The notes beneath the pieces were generated by a model. The model was not told the DNA's origin. It made no database searches and saw only the letters and a program-made list of their open reading frames with translations. From Prevotella sp. UBA2746 (GTDB lineage Bacteria; Bacteroidota; Bacteroidia; Bacteroidales; Bacteroidaceae), in assembly GCA_002353555.1 (NCBI GenBank), contig DEJO01000023.1, positions 220-19,390 of the forward strand: a stretch of DNA of 19,171 nucleotides. The letters are read 5' to 3'. A program made the translations under genes and the position numbers. Shown piece after piece: positions 1-6,894 of the stretch (positions are counted from its first letter, which is position 1; each line of letters starts with the position of its first letter).

Positions 1-15
1 CTGAACTACGGGCAC
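1..15 (-). tRNA. 5' end of a probable tRNA gene, cut by the window edge
   Basis: Read on the minus strand, the first 15 bases are GTGCCCGTAGTTCAG. This fits a tRNA 5' end: a 7-nt acceptor arm (GTGCCCG), then T8 A9, then a D-stem and the start of the D-loop (GTTC AG). A good promoter lies about 30 bp upstream in the same direction. Only the first fifth of the molecule is present, so the isotype cannot be read; the acceptor arm resembles tRNA-Arg genes of other bacteria, which is only a hint. Confidence 0.55.
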
Positions 16-46
16 CATGTATGCTTTCAGTCTCTAAAAGCGGGTG

Positions 47-77
47 CAAAGGTACGAATAAGCGCGGACAAAACAAA
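47..77 (-). promoter_or_regulatory. Bacteroidetes-type promoter for the leftward tRNA transcript
   Basis: On the minus strand TTTG (77-74) is followed after 19 bp by TACCTTTG (54-47). This matches the Bacteroidetes vegetative pattern TTTG-N19/20-TAnnTTTG. Transcription would start near position 40, about 25 nt before the putative tRNA 5' end. Confidence 0.65.
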
Positions 78-136
78 GAAAAAACCGATTTTTTTTATTT
101 GTCAAGCGAAAGAAGCTTATCAATACCTTATTATAT

Positions 137-176
137 AGTACGCGACAAGGGTGTTGATGTCGTCTTGTCGCGTACT
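137..176 (-). terminator. perfect 13-bp hairpin just after secG
   Basis: Positions 137-149 (AGTACGCGACAAG) and 164-176 (CTTGTCGCGTACT) are perfect reverse complements with a 14-nt loop, 9 bp beyond the secG stop. The position suits the end of the seven-gene operon. On the minus strand the stem is followed by ATATAATAAGG, not a T-run, so it may be an RNA-stabilising stem or a weak terminator rather than a canonical intrinsic one. Confidence 0.5.
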
Positions 177-185
177 CTTTAGGTC

Positions 186-614
186 TTATTTCTTAGCAGC
201 GGGAGCCTGTGCATCGGCAGCGGGAGCTGCATTTTCAGCGGCTGGAGCCTGCTTAGCATCGGTAGCTGGAGCCTGCTTGTTGTCGCCGGCTGCTTGTTTC
301 TGTTGGCTTGCACCGAAGTTGGGCAGGTTATTGGGGTTGGCAGTGCTGTTTTCGGTTGCTTGCTTCTCGATGACGCTCTCTTCGGTTGACGATGTAGGTG
401 CTACGTGAGCACAGATGATGCTGCAAACGACCATCATTCCAGCGAGGAACCATGTTGCCTTTTCGATGAAGTCTGTGGTCTTGCGCACACCCATGATTTG
501 GTTAGATGAGGAGAAGTTAGATGCGAGTCCTCCTCCTTTTGACTCTTGGATGAGTACGATGCCAATCATAAGGATGGCTGCGAATACGATTAGAATTACA
601 AATAATGTGTACAT
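186..614 (-). CDS. secG: preprotein translocase subunit SecG
   Basis: SecG is the small accessory subunit of the SecYEG channel in the inner membrane. The 142-residue product starts with a membrane segment (about residues 2-22, ending in the family pattern VLIQESKGGGL). A short SSSNQIMGVRKTTDF loop follows, then a second membrane segment (about 52-75). The remaining half is an Ala/Pro/Gln/Lys-rich tail built from near-repeats such as KQAPA and APAAD; such tails are common in Bacteroidetes SecG and absent from the shorter E. coli protein. The ATG at 614 sits 12 bp after the upstream gene. It is the last gene of the operon and is followed by a hairpin at 137-176. Confidence 0.93.
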   Translation of the reverse strand: MYTLFVILIVFAAILMIGIVLIQESKGGGLASNFSSSNQIMGVRKTTDFIEKATWFLAGMMVVCSIICAHVAPTSSTEESVIEKQATENSTANPNNLPNFGASQQKQAAGDNKQAPATDAKQAPAAENAAPAADAQAPAAKK

Positions 615-626
615 TTTTCTATCTTA

Positions 627-1394
627 TTATTTATTGTTATTTATAATCAGTTTCTCTAAAAATCGAATTTGGTCTGCAAAGTAACGATTTTTTTTCGGAT
701 AAAGCAAATTTAAACGCTTAATAATTTCCAAAGCCTTGGAATATCTGCCCTGTTGGATGTATATACGAGCGAGTGTCTCGGTGAAATACTCTTCTTGCGA
801 CTCGTTGTCTCCATCGGTGTTTTGCTCTTCCATGTCGGGCGTAAATTCGGGTGTTTCCTTGAGTTCGAAGTTTCCTCCATCGCCGTTGATGAACTTGTCG
901 ATGAGCGACACGGTAAGGCTTTCTTCCTTTGAAGGCTGAGGTTGCGTTGTGTCTTGCGCCGTCGAGAGTTTCTCGTTCTCGGTGTCGAGCAGGTATGCCA
1001 CATAGTCAACCGTAGCGTCTGCCGGTGTCGGCTTGCGCTTGACGGGTTGCTGTTGAGGTGTTTCGTCGGGTATGGAGTCGAGGAAGATGTCAATGAGCGA
1101 TGCTGTCCGGTCTTGCTCGTCCGAAGTTGGTTTGTATGTTTTTTTCTTTTCAGCTGAGCGCAGTCGGTAGTGTGCTGCTTCAACAATCTGGAAGAGCACG
1201 TTTCTGTCGGTGACATAGAGTGCCGCCCTGCGTAGTTCCTCGTCGAACGACGGGTCATGCAGCAGGTAAAGGTTGCGCAACAGCAGGATGCGTGCCGGCT
1301 GATAGTAGGGGTGGAGCGCAAGCATGCTCCGGAGATCGTAGAGGGTCTCCTTGTCCAGCAGTTCGGGTTGACGTATGAGTTGCGCTATATCCAC
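627..1394 (-). CDS. TPR-like cytoplasmic protein of unknown function, between lptE and secG
   Basis: The product has 255 residues, without a signal peptide or membrane segment. The N-terminal third (residues 1-80) is helical and leucine-rich (LYDLRSMLALHPYYQPARILLLRNLYLL). The middle is acidic and low in complexity, and carries a repeated short motif, SLIDIFL (99-105) and SLIDKFI (163-169), that could be a docking peptide present twice. The C terminus (about 203-250, YFTETLARIYIQQGRYSKALEIIKRL) looks like a single tetratricopeptide unit. The start is GTG: translation from 1394 gives MDIAQLIRQPELL, and the next in-frame ATG is 23 codons in and would cut the helical domain. This position between lptE and secG suggests an envelope-related role (inference). 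No specific function is recognised. Confidence 0.8.
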   Translation of the reverse strand: MDIAQLIRQPELLDKETLYDLRSMLALHPYYQPARILLLRNLYLLHDPSFDEELRRAALYVTDRNVLFQIVEAAHYRLRSAEKKKTYKPTSDEQDRTASLIDIFLDSIPDETPQQQPVKRKPTPADATVDYVAYLLDTENEKLSTAQDTTQPQPSKEESLTVSLIDKFINGDGGNFELKETPEFTPDMEEQNTDGDNESQEEYFTETLARIYIQQGRYSKALEIIKRLNLLYPKKNRYFADQIRFLEKLIINNNK

Positions 1395-1445
1395 TTCTTG
1401 TTTGTTGTTACGTGATTGATTATCTTTTCCTTTCAGGCCATTATC

Positions 1446-1994
1446 TTACCAGTTGGCAACGGTTGCGTCGAAGATTTGCTCCGTGATGACTTCTATCATC
1501 TGTGAAACCAGGTCTTCCTGTACGCTGGTGAGGCTGAGATTTGAGTCGTAGGACTGTGTTGCCGTGAACTGTCGTTCGAAGTCTTCGTTATGGTTCTTGG
1601 TGTTGGTGAACCTGACGTTGACGGTCATCGAGAGTTCCACCTGTGCGGAATATCCATCAGAGGTTACCGACTTGTTGCGTTGTGAGTATTGCGTAATCTC
1701 GCCTTCCACCTTCAGGTCACCGTTTCGTTTCACCTGAATGAGTTGTGTGTGGTTGGCATAGATGTCTTTCAGCGCATTGTTGAACATCGCCTCCATAGGT
1801 CCCCAGACGTATGATGCACGTATGGGGAAGTCGGCAATCTGGATGGTCTTGGTCTTGTTGTAGTCGATGCTGGCACCGTTGAACTTATAGCTTACCGAAC
1901 ATGAGCCGATGAAACAAGCGATGATGAGCATGACGACCGATGTTGTCAGGCTGCCGATAAACGTCTTTGATGTCTTGTTTCTCTTCTTCATCAT
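1446..1994 (-). CDS. lptE: LptE-family LPS-assembly lipoprotein
   Basis: LptE is the outer-membrane lipoprotein that plugs the LptD barrel and takes part in delivering lipopolysaccharide to the cell surface. The 182-residue product has a basic N terminus, a hydrophobic stretch (about residues 14-30) and a lipobox ending FIGSC, with the lipidated Cys at 32. The mature part begins SVSYKFNGASIDYNKTKTIQI and contains the family's GEITQYSQRNKSVTSDGYSAQ region. The start ATG overlaps the stop of the sigma-54 activator gene as ATGA (1991-1994), implying translational coupling. A second ATG directly follows, so the exact first residue is uncertain. Bacteroidetes LptE is very divergent from the proteobacterial form; the call rests on size, lipobox, core motifs and operon context. 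Confidence 0.82.
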   Translation of the reverse strand: MMKKRNKTSKTFIGSLTTSVVMLIIACFIGSCSVSYKFNGASIDYNKTKTIQIADFPIRASYVWGPMEAMFNNALKDIYANHTQLIQVKRNGDLKVEGEITQYSQRNKSVTSDGYSAQVELSMTVNVRFTNTKNHNEDFERQFTATQSYDSNLSLTSVQEDLVSQMIEVITEQIFDATVANW

Positions 1995-3238
1995 TTCTCC
2001 AGTCCGTATTGCTTCAGTCTTCTGTAGAGGGTGCGGTCAGAGATGCCGAGCTCTTGTGCGGCTTTCTTGCGGTTGCCGTTATTGCGTTCGAGTGCCTTGA
2101 CCACCATCTGCCGTCCCAGGTCGTTGAGGTTGAGCGTTTCAGGTTCGTTGATTTCCTCAGCGATAGCATCTTCGAAGGTTGAAGGCTCTTGCCTTGCAAG
2201 CGACCTCTGGTCGAGTGGAGTGGTGAGTGACGTATGGTCAGCAGGTACAGATGTGACCTGCGTCGAGAAGCCTACTGCTCCGTTCAGGTCGCGTACCTCT
2301 TCCATCTGCTTGCGTACACTGTTGAGTTCTCTTCTCAGGTCGCTGACGTTTCCACGCAGTTCATAGAGAATCTTGTAGAGCAGTTCGCGCTCACTCTCAT
2401 AGGAATGGTTTCCGTCTTTGCTGATGACGGCGAGCTGGGTGCTCTCTGTGGTCTGCGGGATGAATCGCTGTAGTGTCTTCGCATCGATTTCCCTCTGTTC
2501 GCTGAGTACTGACATTTGTTCGGTCAGGTTCTTCAGCTCACGCACGTTTCCCGGCCATTTGTATTGCAACATCAAGTCCTTAGCCTCTTCAGTAAGGGTT
2601 ATCTTGGGCAACTTGTATTTCTCTGCCATCTGCAGGGCGAAGAGGCGGAAGAGCAGTATGATGTCTTCGCCGCGTTCGCGTAGCGGTGGCATTTGTATAG
2701 GTATGGTGTTCAGTCGGTAGAAGAGGTCTTCGCGGAAGCGCCCTTCGCTGATGGCCTTGCGCATGTTCACGTTGGTGGCGGCGACGATGCGCACGTTGGT
2801 CTTGCGTATCTCGGTGCCTCCCACACGGATGTATTCGCCCGTTTCCAGCACGCGCAGGAGCCGTGCCTGGGTAGCCATCGGCAGTTCACCCACCTCGTCA
2901 AGGAAGATTGTTCCTTTGTCGGCTATGCCGAAGTAGCCCTCGCTCTCGCCAATGGCGCCCGTGAAGGATCCCTTCTCGTGTCCGAACAGTTCGCTGTCGA
3001 TGGTTCCTTCAGGTATAGAGCCGCAGTTGATGGCAAAGTATTTTTCTCTTCGGCGCGGTGAGTTGTCGTGTATGACGCGTGGGATAGCCTCTTTTCCGAC
3101 ACCACTCTCACCTATGATGAGCACACTCAAGTCGGTGGGTGCCACCTGCAAGGCGACATCCAGTGCACGGTTCAAGGCATCGTTGTTGCCCACAATGCTA
3201 TACCGTTGTTTGATGCGTTGTATCTCCGTTGTGTTCAT
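1991..3238 (-). CDS. sigma-54-dependent transcriptional activator without a sensor domain
   Basis: This is a bacterial enhancer-binding protein: an AAA+ ATPase that remodels sigma-54 RNA polymerase at -24/-12 promoters. The 415 residues begin almost directly with the AAA+ domain (about 13-260). Visible motifs are Walker A GESGVGKE (43-50), the sigma-54 contact loop GSFTGA (90-95, Ser where GAFTGA is usual), Walker B IFLDEVGE (111-118), an arginine-finger region RFREDLFYRL (167-176) and WPGNVRELKN (228-237). A Fis-type helix-turn-helix closes the protein (about 373-412, KKAAQELGISDRTLYRRL). There is no receiver, GAF or PAS domain, so control must come from expression level or a partner protein. 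A coiled-coil-like linker (about 280-320) is followed by a repeat-derived insert (341-355). It overlaps lptE by 4 bp. Its targets are unknown. Confidence 0.92.
   Translation of the reverse strand: MNTTEIQRIKQRYSIVGNNDALNRALDVALQVAPTDLSVLIIGESGVGKEAIPRVIHDNSPRRREKYFAINCGSIPEGTIDSELFGHEKGSFTGAIGESEGYFGIADKGTIFLDEVGELPMATQARLLRVLETGEYIRVGGTEIRKTNVRIVAATNVNMRKAISEGRFREDLFYRLNTIPIQMPPLRERGEDIILLFRLFALQMAEKYKLPKITLTEEAKDLMLQYKWPGNVRELKNLTEQMSVLSEQREIDAKTLQRFIPQTTESTQLAVISKDGNHSYESERELLYKILYELRGNVSDLRRELNSVRKQMEEVRDLNGAVGFSTQVTSVPADHTSLTTPLDQRSLARQEPSTFEDAIAEEINEPETLNLNDLGRQMVVKALERNNGNRKKAAQELGISDRTLYRRLKQYGLEK
2174..2218 (-). repeat. in-frame palindromic repeat element, copy 1
   Basis: This 45-bp stretch of the activator gene encodes PLDQRSLARQEPSTF (residues 341-355). 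On the coding strand it holds two abutting perfect 13-nt palindromes: CGACC-AGA-GGTCG (2213-2201) and CTTGC-AAG-GCAAG (2200-2188). Two CCTTCAA-like heptamers follow. A nearly identical copy sits in frame in the 1275-residue fusion at 10519-10563. It lies in the linker between the ATPase and DNA-binding domains. Confidence 0.85.
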
Positions 3239-3248
3239 AATGAGCTGA

Positions 3249-3256
3249 CAAAATTA
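3249..3256 (-). promoter_or_regulatory. possible internal -7 element before the activator gene
   Basis: TAATTTTG reads on the minus strand from 3256 to 3249 in the 63-bp gap between pdxA and the activator gene, a perfect TAnnTTTG. The upstream -33 match is poor (TTGC about 21 bp away), and the implied transcript would have a leader of only a few bases. It could give the regulator, lptE, the TPR gene and secG their own expression. Confidence 0.3.
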
Positions 3257-3301
3257 CATATTTCTTTTGAAACTTCTGCAATTTTGGCAGAAAAAGTTGT
3301 T

Positions 3302-4390
3302 TCACTCTTCCGTCTTCTTGTTCACGTTGAAGCGTGCCTTGTCGCTGTCGTCGCGTCTTTCCTTGTAGAGTTTCTTCAAGGGATTGGCGTATGCTTCGTC
3401 ATAGTCCTTGCGATTGCGGCAGATGTCGATGGCGGCATAGAGCGCCTTGCGCATGGGTGTGTCGTCGGCGGTGTTCTTGCCGGCACGGTCAAACTGTGCT
3501 GTGTGCATAGGTGCGGTGCGCACCAACGGCAGTCCGGCGGTATAGTTGACACCCTCGTTTCCGGCGATAGAGCGGAAGGGTGCCAGTCCTTGGTCGTAGT
3601 ACATGGCGAGGACGCCGTCGAAGGCATTGAAGAGCCCCTTTCCGAAGAAGTCGTCGGCAGCATATGGTCCGAAAGCTTGGATGCTTTTTTCGGTCAGTTG
3701 CTCGATGGCTGGTTGCAGAATGTCCTGCTCCTCCGTGCCCAGTAGCCCCTTGTCGCCCGCTTTCGGGTTCAGGGCGAGCACGGCAATGCGTGGGTTGCTG
3801 ATGCGGAAGTCTCGTCTGAGGCTCAGGTGGAGCGCTTCAGTCTTGCTGATGATGTTCTCTTTGGTCACCGACTCAGCCACCTGCTTCAGCGGCAGGTTGC
3901 GCGTGGCGAGGGCTATGCGCAGTCCTTCTGTAACGATGAGCGACAAGCCTTTGTTCATCGCATCGAGGTGGTCTTCGATATATCGGCTCTGTCCACTGAA
4001 ATGGAATGCCTCGTTGTTGTCGACAGGTGCGGTGACGAGCACGTCGAAGAGTCCTTTCCCGTAGTCTTCCAGTGCACGGTCTAATGCTCTCAGTGCTGCA
4101 TTACCCGATTCTTCAGAGGGTTTACCCATTTCTACCTTGATTTCTTCATCGAAGACAGGCAGCAGGTTCAGTCGTCCCTCGTGGGCATCTTCAGCCCTGC
4201 CGATAATGGTGAAGTTGGTCTGAATGCCCAGTGCGTTGCGGTGGTATGCCGCCACCTTTGGCGACCCGTAGATGATAGGTGTACAGAGTTCCAGCATTGC
4301 TGGGTTCTCGAAAGTCTTAAAAATTAGTTCATATCCGACACCGTTGGTGTCACCGTGGGTCAGTGCCACACGAATCTTTCTTTCTTCCAT
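3302..4390 (-). CDS. pdxA: PdxA-family protein with its metal-binding residues replaced
   Basis: PdxA oxidises 4-hydroxythreonine 4-phosphate in the DXP-dependent vitamin B6 pathway and is a metal-dependent dimer. The 362-residue product aligns along the whole family (THGDTNGVGYELI, YGSPKVA, FGPYAADDFF, EGVNYTAGLP), and the length is normal. However, the family's three metal-ligand histidines are all changed. TTH-x-P is here TRNLPL (Asn165), NPHAGD is NPKAGD (Lys210), and YHDQGL is YYDQGL (Tyr265). The substrate-contacting GHTE is GQSR (134-135), the Lys after DQGLAPF is Arg273, and the usual N-K of APxNK is D-N. The frame is intact and the surrounding motifs are kept, which argues against simple decay. 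The gene sits 27 bp after the DUF4837 gene in the operon. The fold assignment is secure; PdxA activity is doubtful, so the symbol denotes homology only. Confidence 0.85.
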   Translation of the reverse strand: MEERKIRVALTHGDTNGVGYELIFKTFENPAMLELCTPIIYGSPKVAAYHRNALGIQTNFTIIGRAEDAHEGRLNLLPVFDEEIKVEMGKPSEESGNAALRALDRALEDYGKGLFDVLVTAPVDNNEAFHFSGQSRYIEDHLDAMNKGLSLIVTEGLRIALATRNLPLKQVAESVTKENIISKTEALHLSLRRDFRISNPRIAVLALNPKAGDKGLLGTEEQDILQPAIEQLTEKSIQAFGPYAADDFFGKGLFNAFDGVLAMYYDQGLAPFRSIAGNEGVNYTAGLPLVRTAPMHTAQFDRAGKNTADDTPMRKALYAAIDICRNRKDYDEAYANPLKKLYKERRDDSDKARFNVNKKTEE

Positions 4391-4417
4391 GATGATATAT
4401 GCTATTTTACGATTTCT

Positions 4418-5347
4418 TTATTCATGAACAATCATCGCTGCCTCCAGTTGTCTCATCTTGTTGCGCTTGGCTGATTCCGGCGCATAGACAAAGGCAAAGA
4501 CTGTGAGCGACTTGCCTTGAGGGGTGTAGAGTGTTCTGGCTACATAGGGACCACCCATAGCGTCACCTTCCATTATCCACAGACCGCGCCGGATGGCAGT
4601 TCCCTCGTTCTCTTTCTCCCTCGCTCTCTTTCTCTCACGTTCCCTTTCTCCCTTTCTCCCACGCTCTCTTTTCATATACATCTCGTCAGTCTCCCCCTTG
4701 ATGTTTACGCGCAACACGCTGTCGATGTCTCCGGTGAAGACGCAAAGGTTCTGCATGCCCGTGTTAGCGTTGTTCGATAGCCAGAGGAAGTCCTTTCCCT
4801 GTTTGCTTGCCGTCATGTCGGCAGGGATGAACATGTCGATGCCGAACATCTGGCGTATGCGCTCTTCCGCCTTGGGGTTGTGCTGTCGTTCCAACTGACG
4901 CCGGGCTACGGTCAGTTCGTGTCTGTTCAGCAGCGAGAGCAGTTCCTTGCCGAGTTTCCCGTTCATTGCCCTGTTGAGCGATTGGCTGTCGGGTGTCTGT
5001 ATGCGGATCACCATCTGCGGAGCGGCATAGACGTTGCGTTCGTATCGCAAAGCGACCTTAGTATATTGTCTCTTGTCTTCGTCAATGACGACGATGTTGC
5101 GTGCCAGTCGGTGCATGTCGTCGAACCTTCTCCGGTAGCAGAACGTCCCGTCGAACTGCGGCTCCCTTTGCGGCAGAGCCTCGACTGGAGTCGCCAGCAC
5201 GTCAGTCACGCTTTTCTCCGCCGTAGTCGACTCGGCAACAACCAGCACCTCGTAAGGTTTCCCGGTGCTTGCCGGCAGACCACCCCTGTTGTCGCCCTTG
5301 CAGGCAACGAGCAGTAGGCAGAAGACGAGGATGTAGTTGTTGCGCAT
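4418..5347 (-). CDS. DUF4837-family lipoprotein
   Basis: This is a predicted lipoprotein of 309 residues. The signal peptide MRNNYILVFCLLLVAC ends in a lipobox with Cys16, and the mature protein starts KGDNRGGLPASTGKPYEVLVV. The family is widespread in Bacteroidetes, next to rlmN and pdxA, and has no established function. Downstream features are an alternating strand/helix pattern with DFLWLSNNANTG (186-197), and a conserved-looking end, GLWIMEGDAMGGPYVARTLY (about 255-274). Between these lies an extremely basic/acidic stretch, residues 225-249 (MKRERGRKGERERERKR...), derived from a purine-rich DNA repeat at 4601-4675. It starts 7 bp after the rlmN stop, so the two are co-transcribed and probably translationally coupled. 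Assignment is by recognised family motifs and context. Confidence 0.82.
   Translation of the reverse strand: MRNNYILVFCLLLVACKGDNRGGLPASTGKPYEVLVVAESTTAEKSVTDVLATPVEALPQREPQFDGTFCYRRRFDDMHRLARNIVVIDEDKRQYTKVALRYERNVYAAPQMVIRIQTPDSQSLNRAMNGKLGKELLSLLNRHELTVARRQLERQHNPKAEERIRQMFGIDMFIPADMTASKQGKDFLWLSNNANTGMQNLCVFTGDIDSVLRVNIKGETDEMYMKRERGRKGERERERKRAREKENEGTAIRRGLWIMEGDAMGGPYVARTLYTPQGKSLTVFAFVYAPESAKRNKMRQLEAAMIVHE
4601..4675 (-). repeat. purine-rich repeat in frame inside the DUF4837 gene
   Basis: The coding strand is almost pure purine here, made of variants of GGGAGAAA and GAGCGAGGGAG, and encodes about 25 residues that are nearly all Arg, Lys, Glu and Gly. The word GAGCGAGGGAG also occurs in the purine-rich insert of aguA (16800-16850), suggesting the same repeat family entered two unrelated genes in frame. 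Confidence 0.7.
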
Positions 5348-5354
5348 GATCCTT

Positions 5355-6419
5355 TTAACTCCCCCCTTGCTTTTTCTTCGTGCTCAGCAGTCCGCAGGCA
5401 GCAAAGATGTCTTGTCCGCGGCTGGCGCGTATGGTGGTGGTGATGCCGTGGTGGGTCAGGTAGTCACGCATGGCTTCCATGCGCTCTTCCGATGCTCCAT
5501 GCAAGGGCACGTCCGGTATCTGGTGGAAGCGTATTAGGTTGACGCGGCAGTCTATTCCGCTGAGTAGCCTGACGATACTGCGGGCATGCGCCTTTGTATC
5601 GTTCGTTCCGCCAAAGACGATATACTCGAACGTCAGTCGCCGCTGGTGAGAGAAGTCATACCGGCGCAGGAGTTCCACCACCTCCTCGATGCCCATACCC
5701 CTTTCGGCAGGCATCAGCTGGGCGCGTTGTTCTGGCAATGGCGAGTGCATGCTGATGGCCACGTGGCAGTCGCTTTCGTTGAGGAAGCGTTGCAGCTTGC
5801 CCCTGATGCCAACGGAGCTGACGGTGATGCGCTTCGGACTCCATGCAAAGCCGTAGTCGGCAGTCAGTATTTCTGTCGTCCGGAGCACGTTGTCCAGGTT
5901 GTCCATCGGCTCACCCTGTCCCATGAAGACGATATTCGTCAGCCGTTCCCTTTCGGGCAGGGCGCAAATCTGGTTCAGGATATCGGCAGCCGATAGGTTG
6001 CCTTCGAAGCCCTGTTTGCCCGTCTGGCAGAACAGGCAGTTCATCTTGCACCCCACCTGGCACGAGACGCATAGCGTCCCTCGTTCGCCATCGGGGATGA
6101 AGACTGTCTCAACGAAGCGGTGGGCAGGCTTGTCCGAATCGTCTGATTTGTCCGACAATACGGGGAAAAGGTATTTGATGGTGCCGTCCTTAGAGTATTG
6201 TGCATCGATGGGTTCCAAGAGTCCCACGCAGAACTGCTCCTTGAGGCGTTCGCGGTTTACTTTCGAGAGGTTGGTCATCTCGTCGATGCTTGTCACGTGC
6301 CTGTCGTAGAGCCACTTGGCAATCTGTCCGCCCGTGAAGGCAGGCATACCCAGATTGCTTGCCACCTCTTTCAGTTCGGCAAGCGTCAACCCTATCAGCC
6401 GTCGCTTTCTTTCAGCCAT
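5355..6419 (-). CDS. rlmN: 23S rRNA (A2503)/tRNA (A37) C2-methyltransferase RlmN
   Basis: RlmN is a radical-SAM enzyme that methylates C2 of A2503 in 23S rRNA and of A37 in some tRNAs. The 354-residue product has the normal length. The N-terminal accessory domain (1-80) includes GQIAKWLYDRHVTSIDEMTNLSK. The cluster motif CKMNCLFC binds the 4Fe-4S cluster through Cys124, Cys128 and Cys131. Further motifs are GQGEPMDN, an SSVG loop and HSPLPEQRAQLMPAERGMG. The methyl-carrying Cys near the C terminus is Cys342 (FAACGLL). Residues 89-98 (SDKSDDSDKP) come from three 9-bp DNA units. The ATG at 6419 lies about 12 nt downstream of the predicted transcription start. The stop is embedded in GGGGGGAGTTAAAAGGAT, which also supplies an AGGA signal for the next gene. 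First gene of the operon. Confidence 0.95.
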   Translation of the reverse strand: MAERKRRLIGLTLAELKEVASNLGMPAFTGGQIAKWLYDRHVTSIDEMTNLSKVNRERLKEQFCVGLLEPIDAQYSKDGTIKYLFPVLSDKSDDSDKPAHRFVETVFIPDGERGTLCVSCQVGCKMNCLFCQTGKQGFEGNLSAADILNQICALPERERLTNIVFMGQGEPMDNLDNVLRTTEILTADYGFAWSPKRITVSSVGIRGKLQRFLNESDCHVAISMHSPLPEQRAQLMPAERGMGIEEVVELLRRYDFSHQRRLTFEYIVFGGTNDTKAHARSIVRLLSGIDCRVNLIRFHQIPDVPLHGASEERMEAMRDYLTHHGITTTIRASRGQDIFAACGLLSTKKKQGGS

Positions 6420-6437
6420 TCATCTGTATATTTTGTG

Positions 6438-6445
6438 CAAAGGTA
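6438..6445 (-). promoter_or_regulatory. -7 element of the rlmN operon promoter
   Basis: TACCTTTG reads on the minus strand from 6445 to 6438, identical to the -7 element at 54-47, and lies 18 bp before the rlmN ATG. No clear TTTG is seen 19-20 bp upstream, so the -33 box is weak or absent. Confidence 0.5.
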
Positions 6446-6836
6446 CGAAATAATTCATAATTCTTTGCCGGCGAAAGCGAGAAAAAAACTTGATGTTGCC
6501 AATCGTCGTGAAAGTCGGTTCCGCTGCTTTTAACCAAAAAGTTGATATTTGTCGTGAAGTTTTACCAAAATGTGCATGCAGGAAATGCGTTTTCCCGTTT
6601 TTGCTGCTCCCCACCGTTCAACCGTTAACAAAACGGAAACACTATTCCTGTCGGAGTAGTAGATGTTAAGTTATTTCAGAAAACAGCCCCAAAAGTGAAT
6701 AGTCAAAGCACCTTTTTCTTCACTATTCACCGCGTTAAGGTCTTGAAAACCAGATGGCTGTACTCAATAGTGAACAGGTGAATAGTGGCAGAAGACACAG
6801 AACTAGGCTGCGGCAAGCGTTAATCTTCTCAAAACG
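6446..6836. other. divergent spacer between rlmN and the fusion gene, with short repeats
   Basis: No gene is visible in this stretch. It holds GTCGTGAA at 6505 and 6551, TTTTAACCAAAA (6528-6539) echoed by TTTTACCAAAA (6560-6570), and GTGAATAGT at 6695-6703 and 6778-6786. ACTATTCAC (6722-6730) can pair with the first GTGAATAGT to form a 9-bp stem with an 18-nt loop. The size is large for two simple promoters, so a leader RNA or a dispersed non-coding element is possible. Confidence 0.5.
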
Positions 6837-6868
6837 TTTGTCCTTGTCGCTGTTTTTTTCTAATTTTG
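6837..6868 (+). promoter_or_regulatory. promoter of the fusion gene / AmpG-like transporter operon
   Basis: TTTG (6837-6840), a 20-bp spacer and TAATTTTG (6861-6868) match the Bacteroidetes promoter consensus. Initiation would fall near 6875, giving a leader of about 20 nt before the ATG at 6895. Box spacing and -7 sequence are the same as in the promoter at 12097-12128. Confidence 0.75.
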
Positions 6869-6894
6869 CAAGATATTTTGAATATAGATACTAA

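Noticed and set aside
3068..3745. A 225-codon plus-strand frame across the activator/pdxA junction
   Set aside because: Both genes beneath it on the minus strand have clear family motifs; this frame encodes no recognisable domain.
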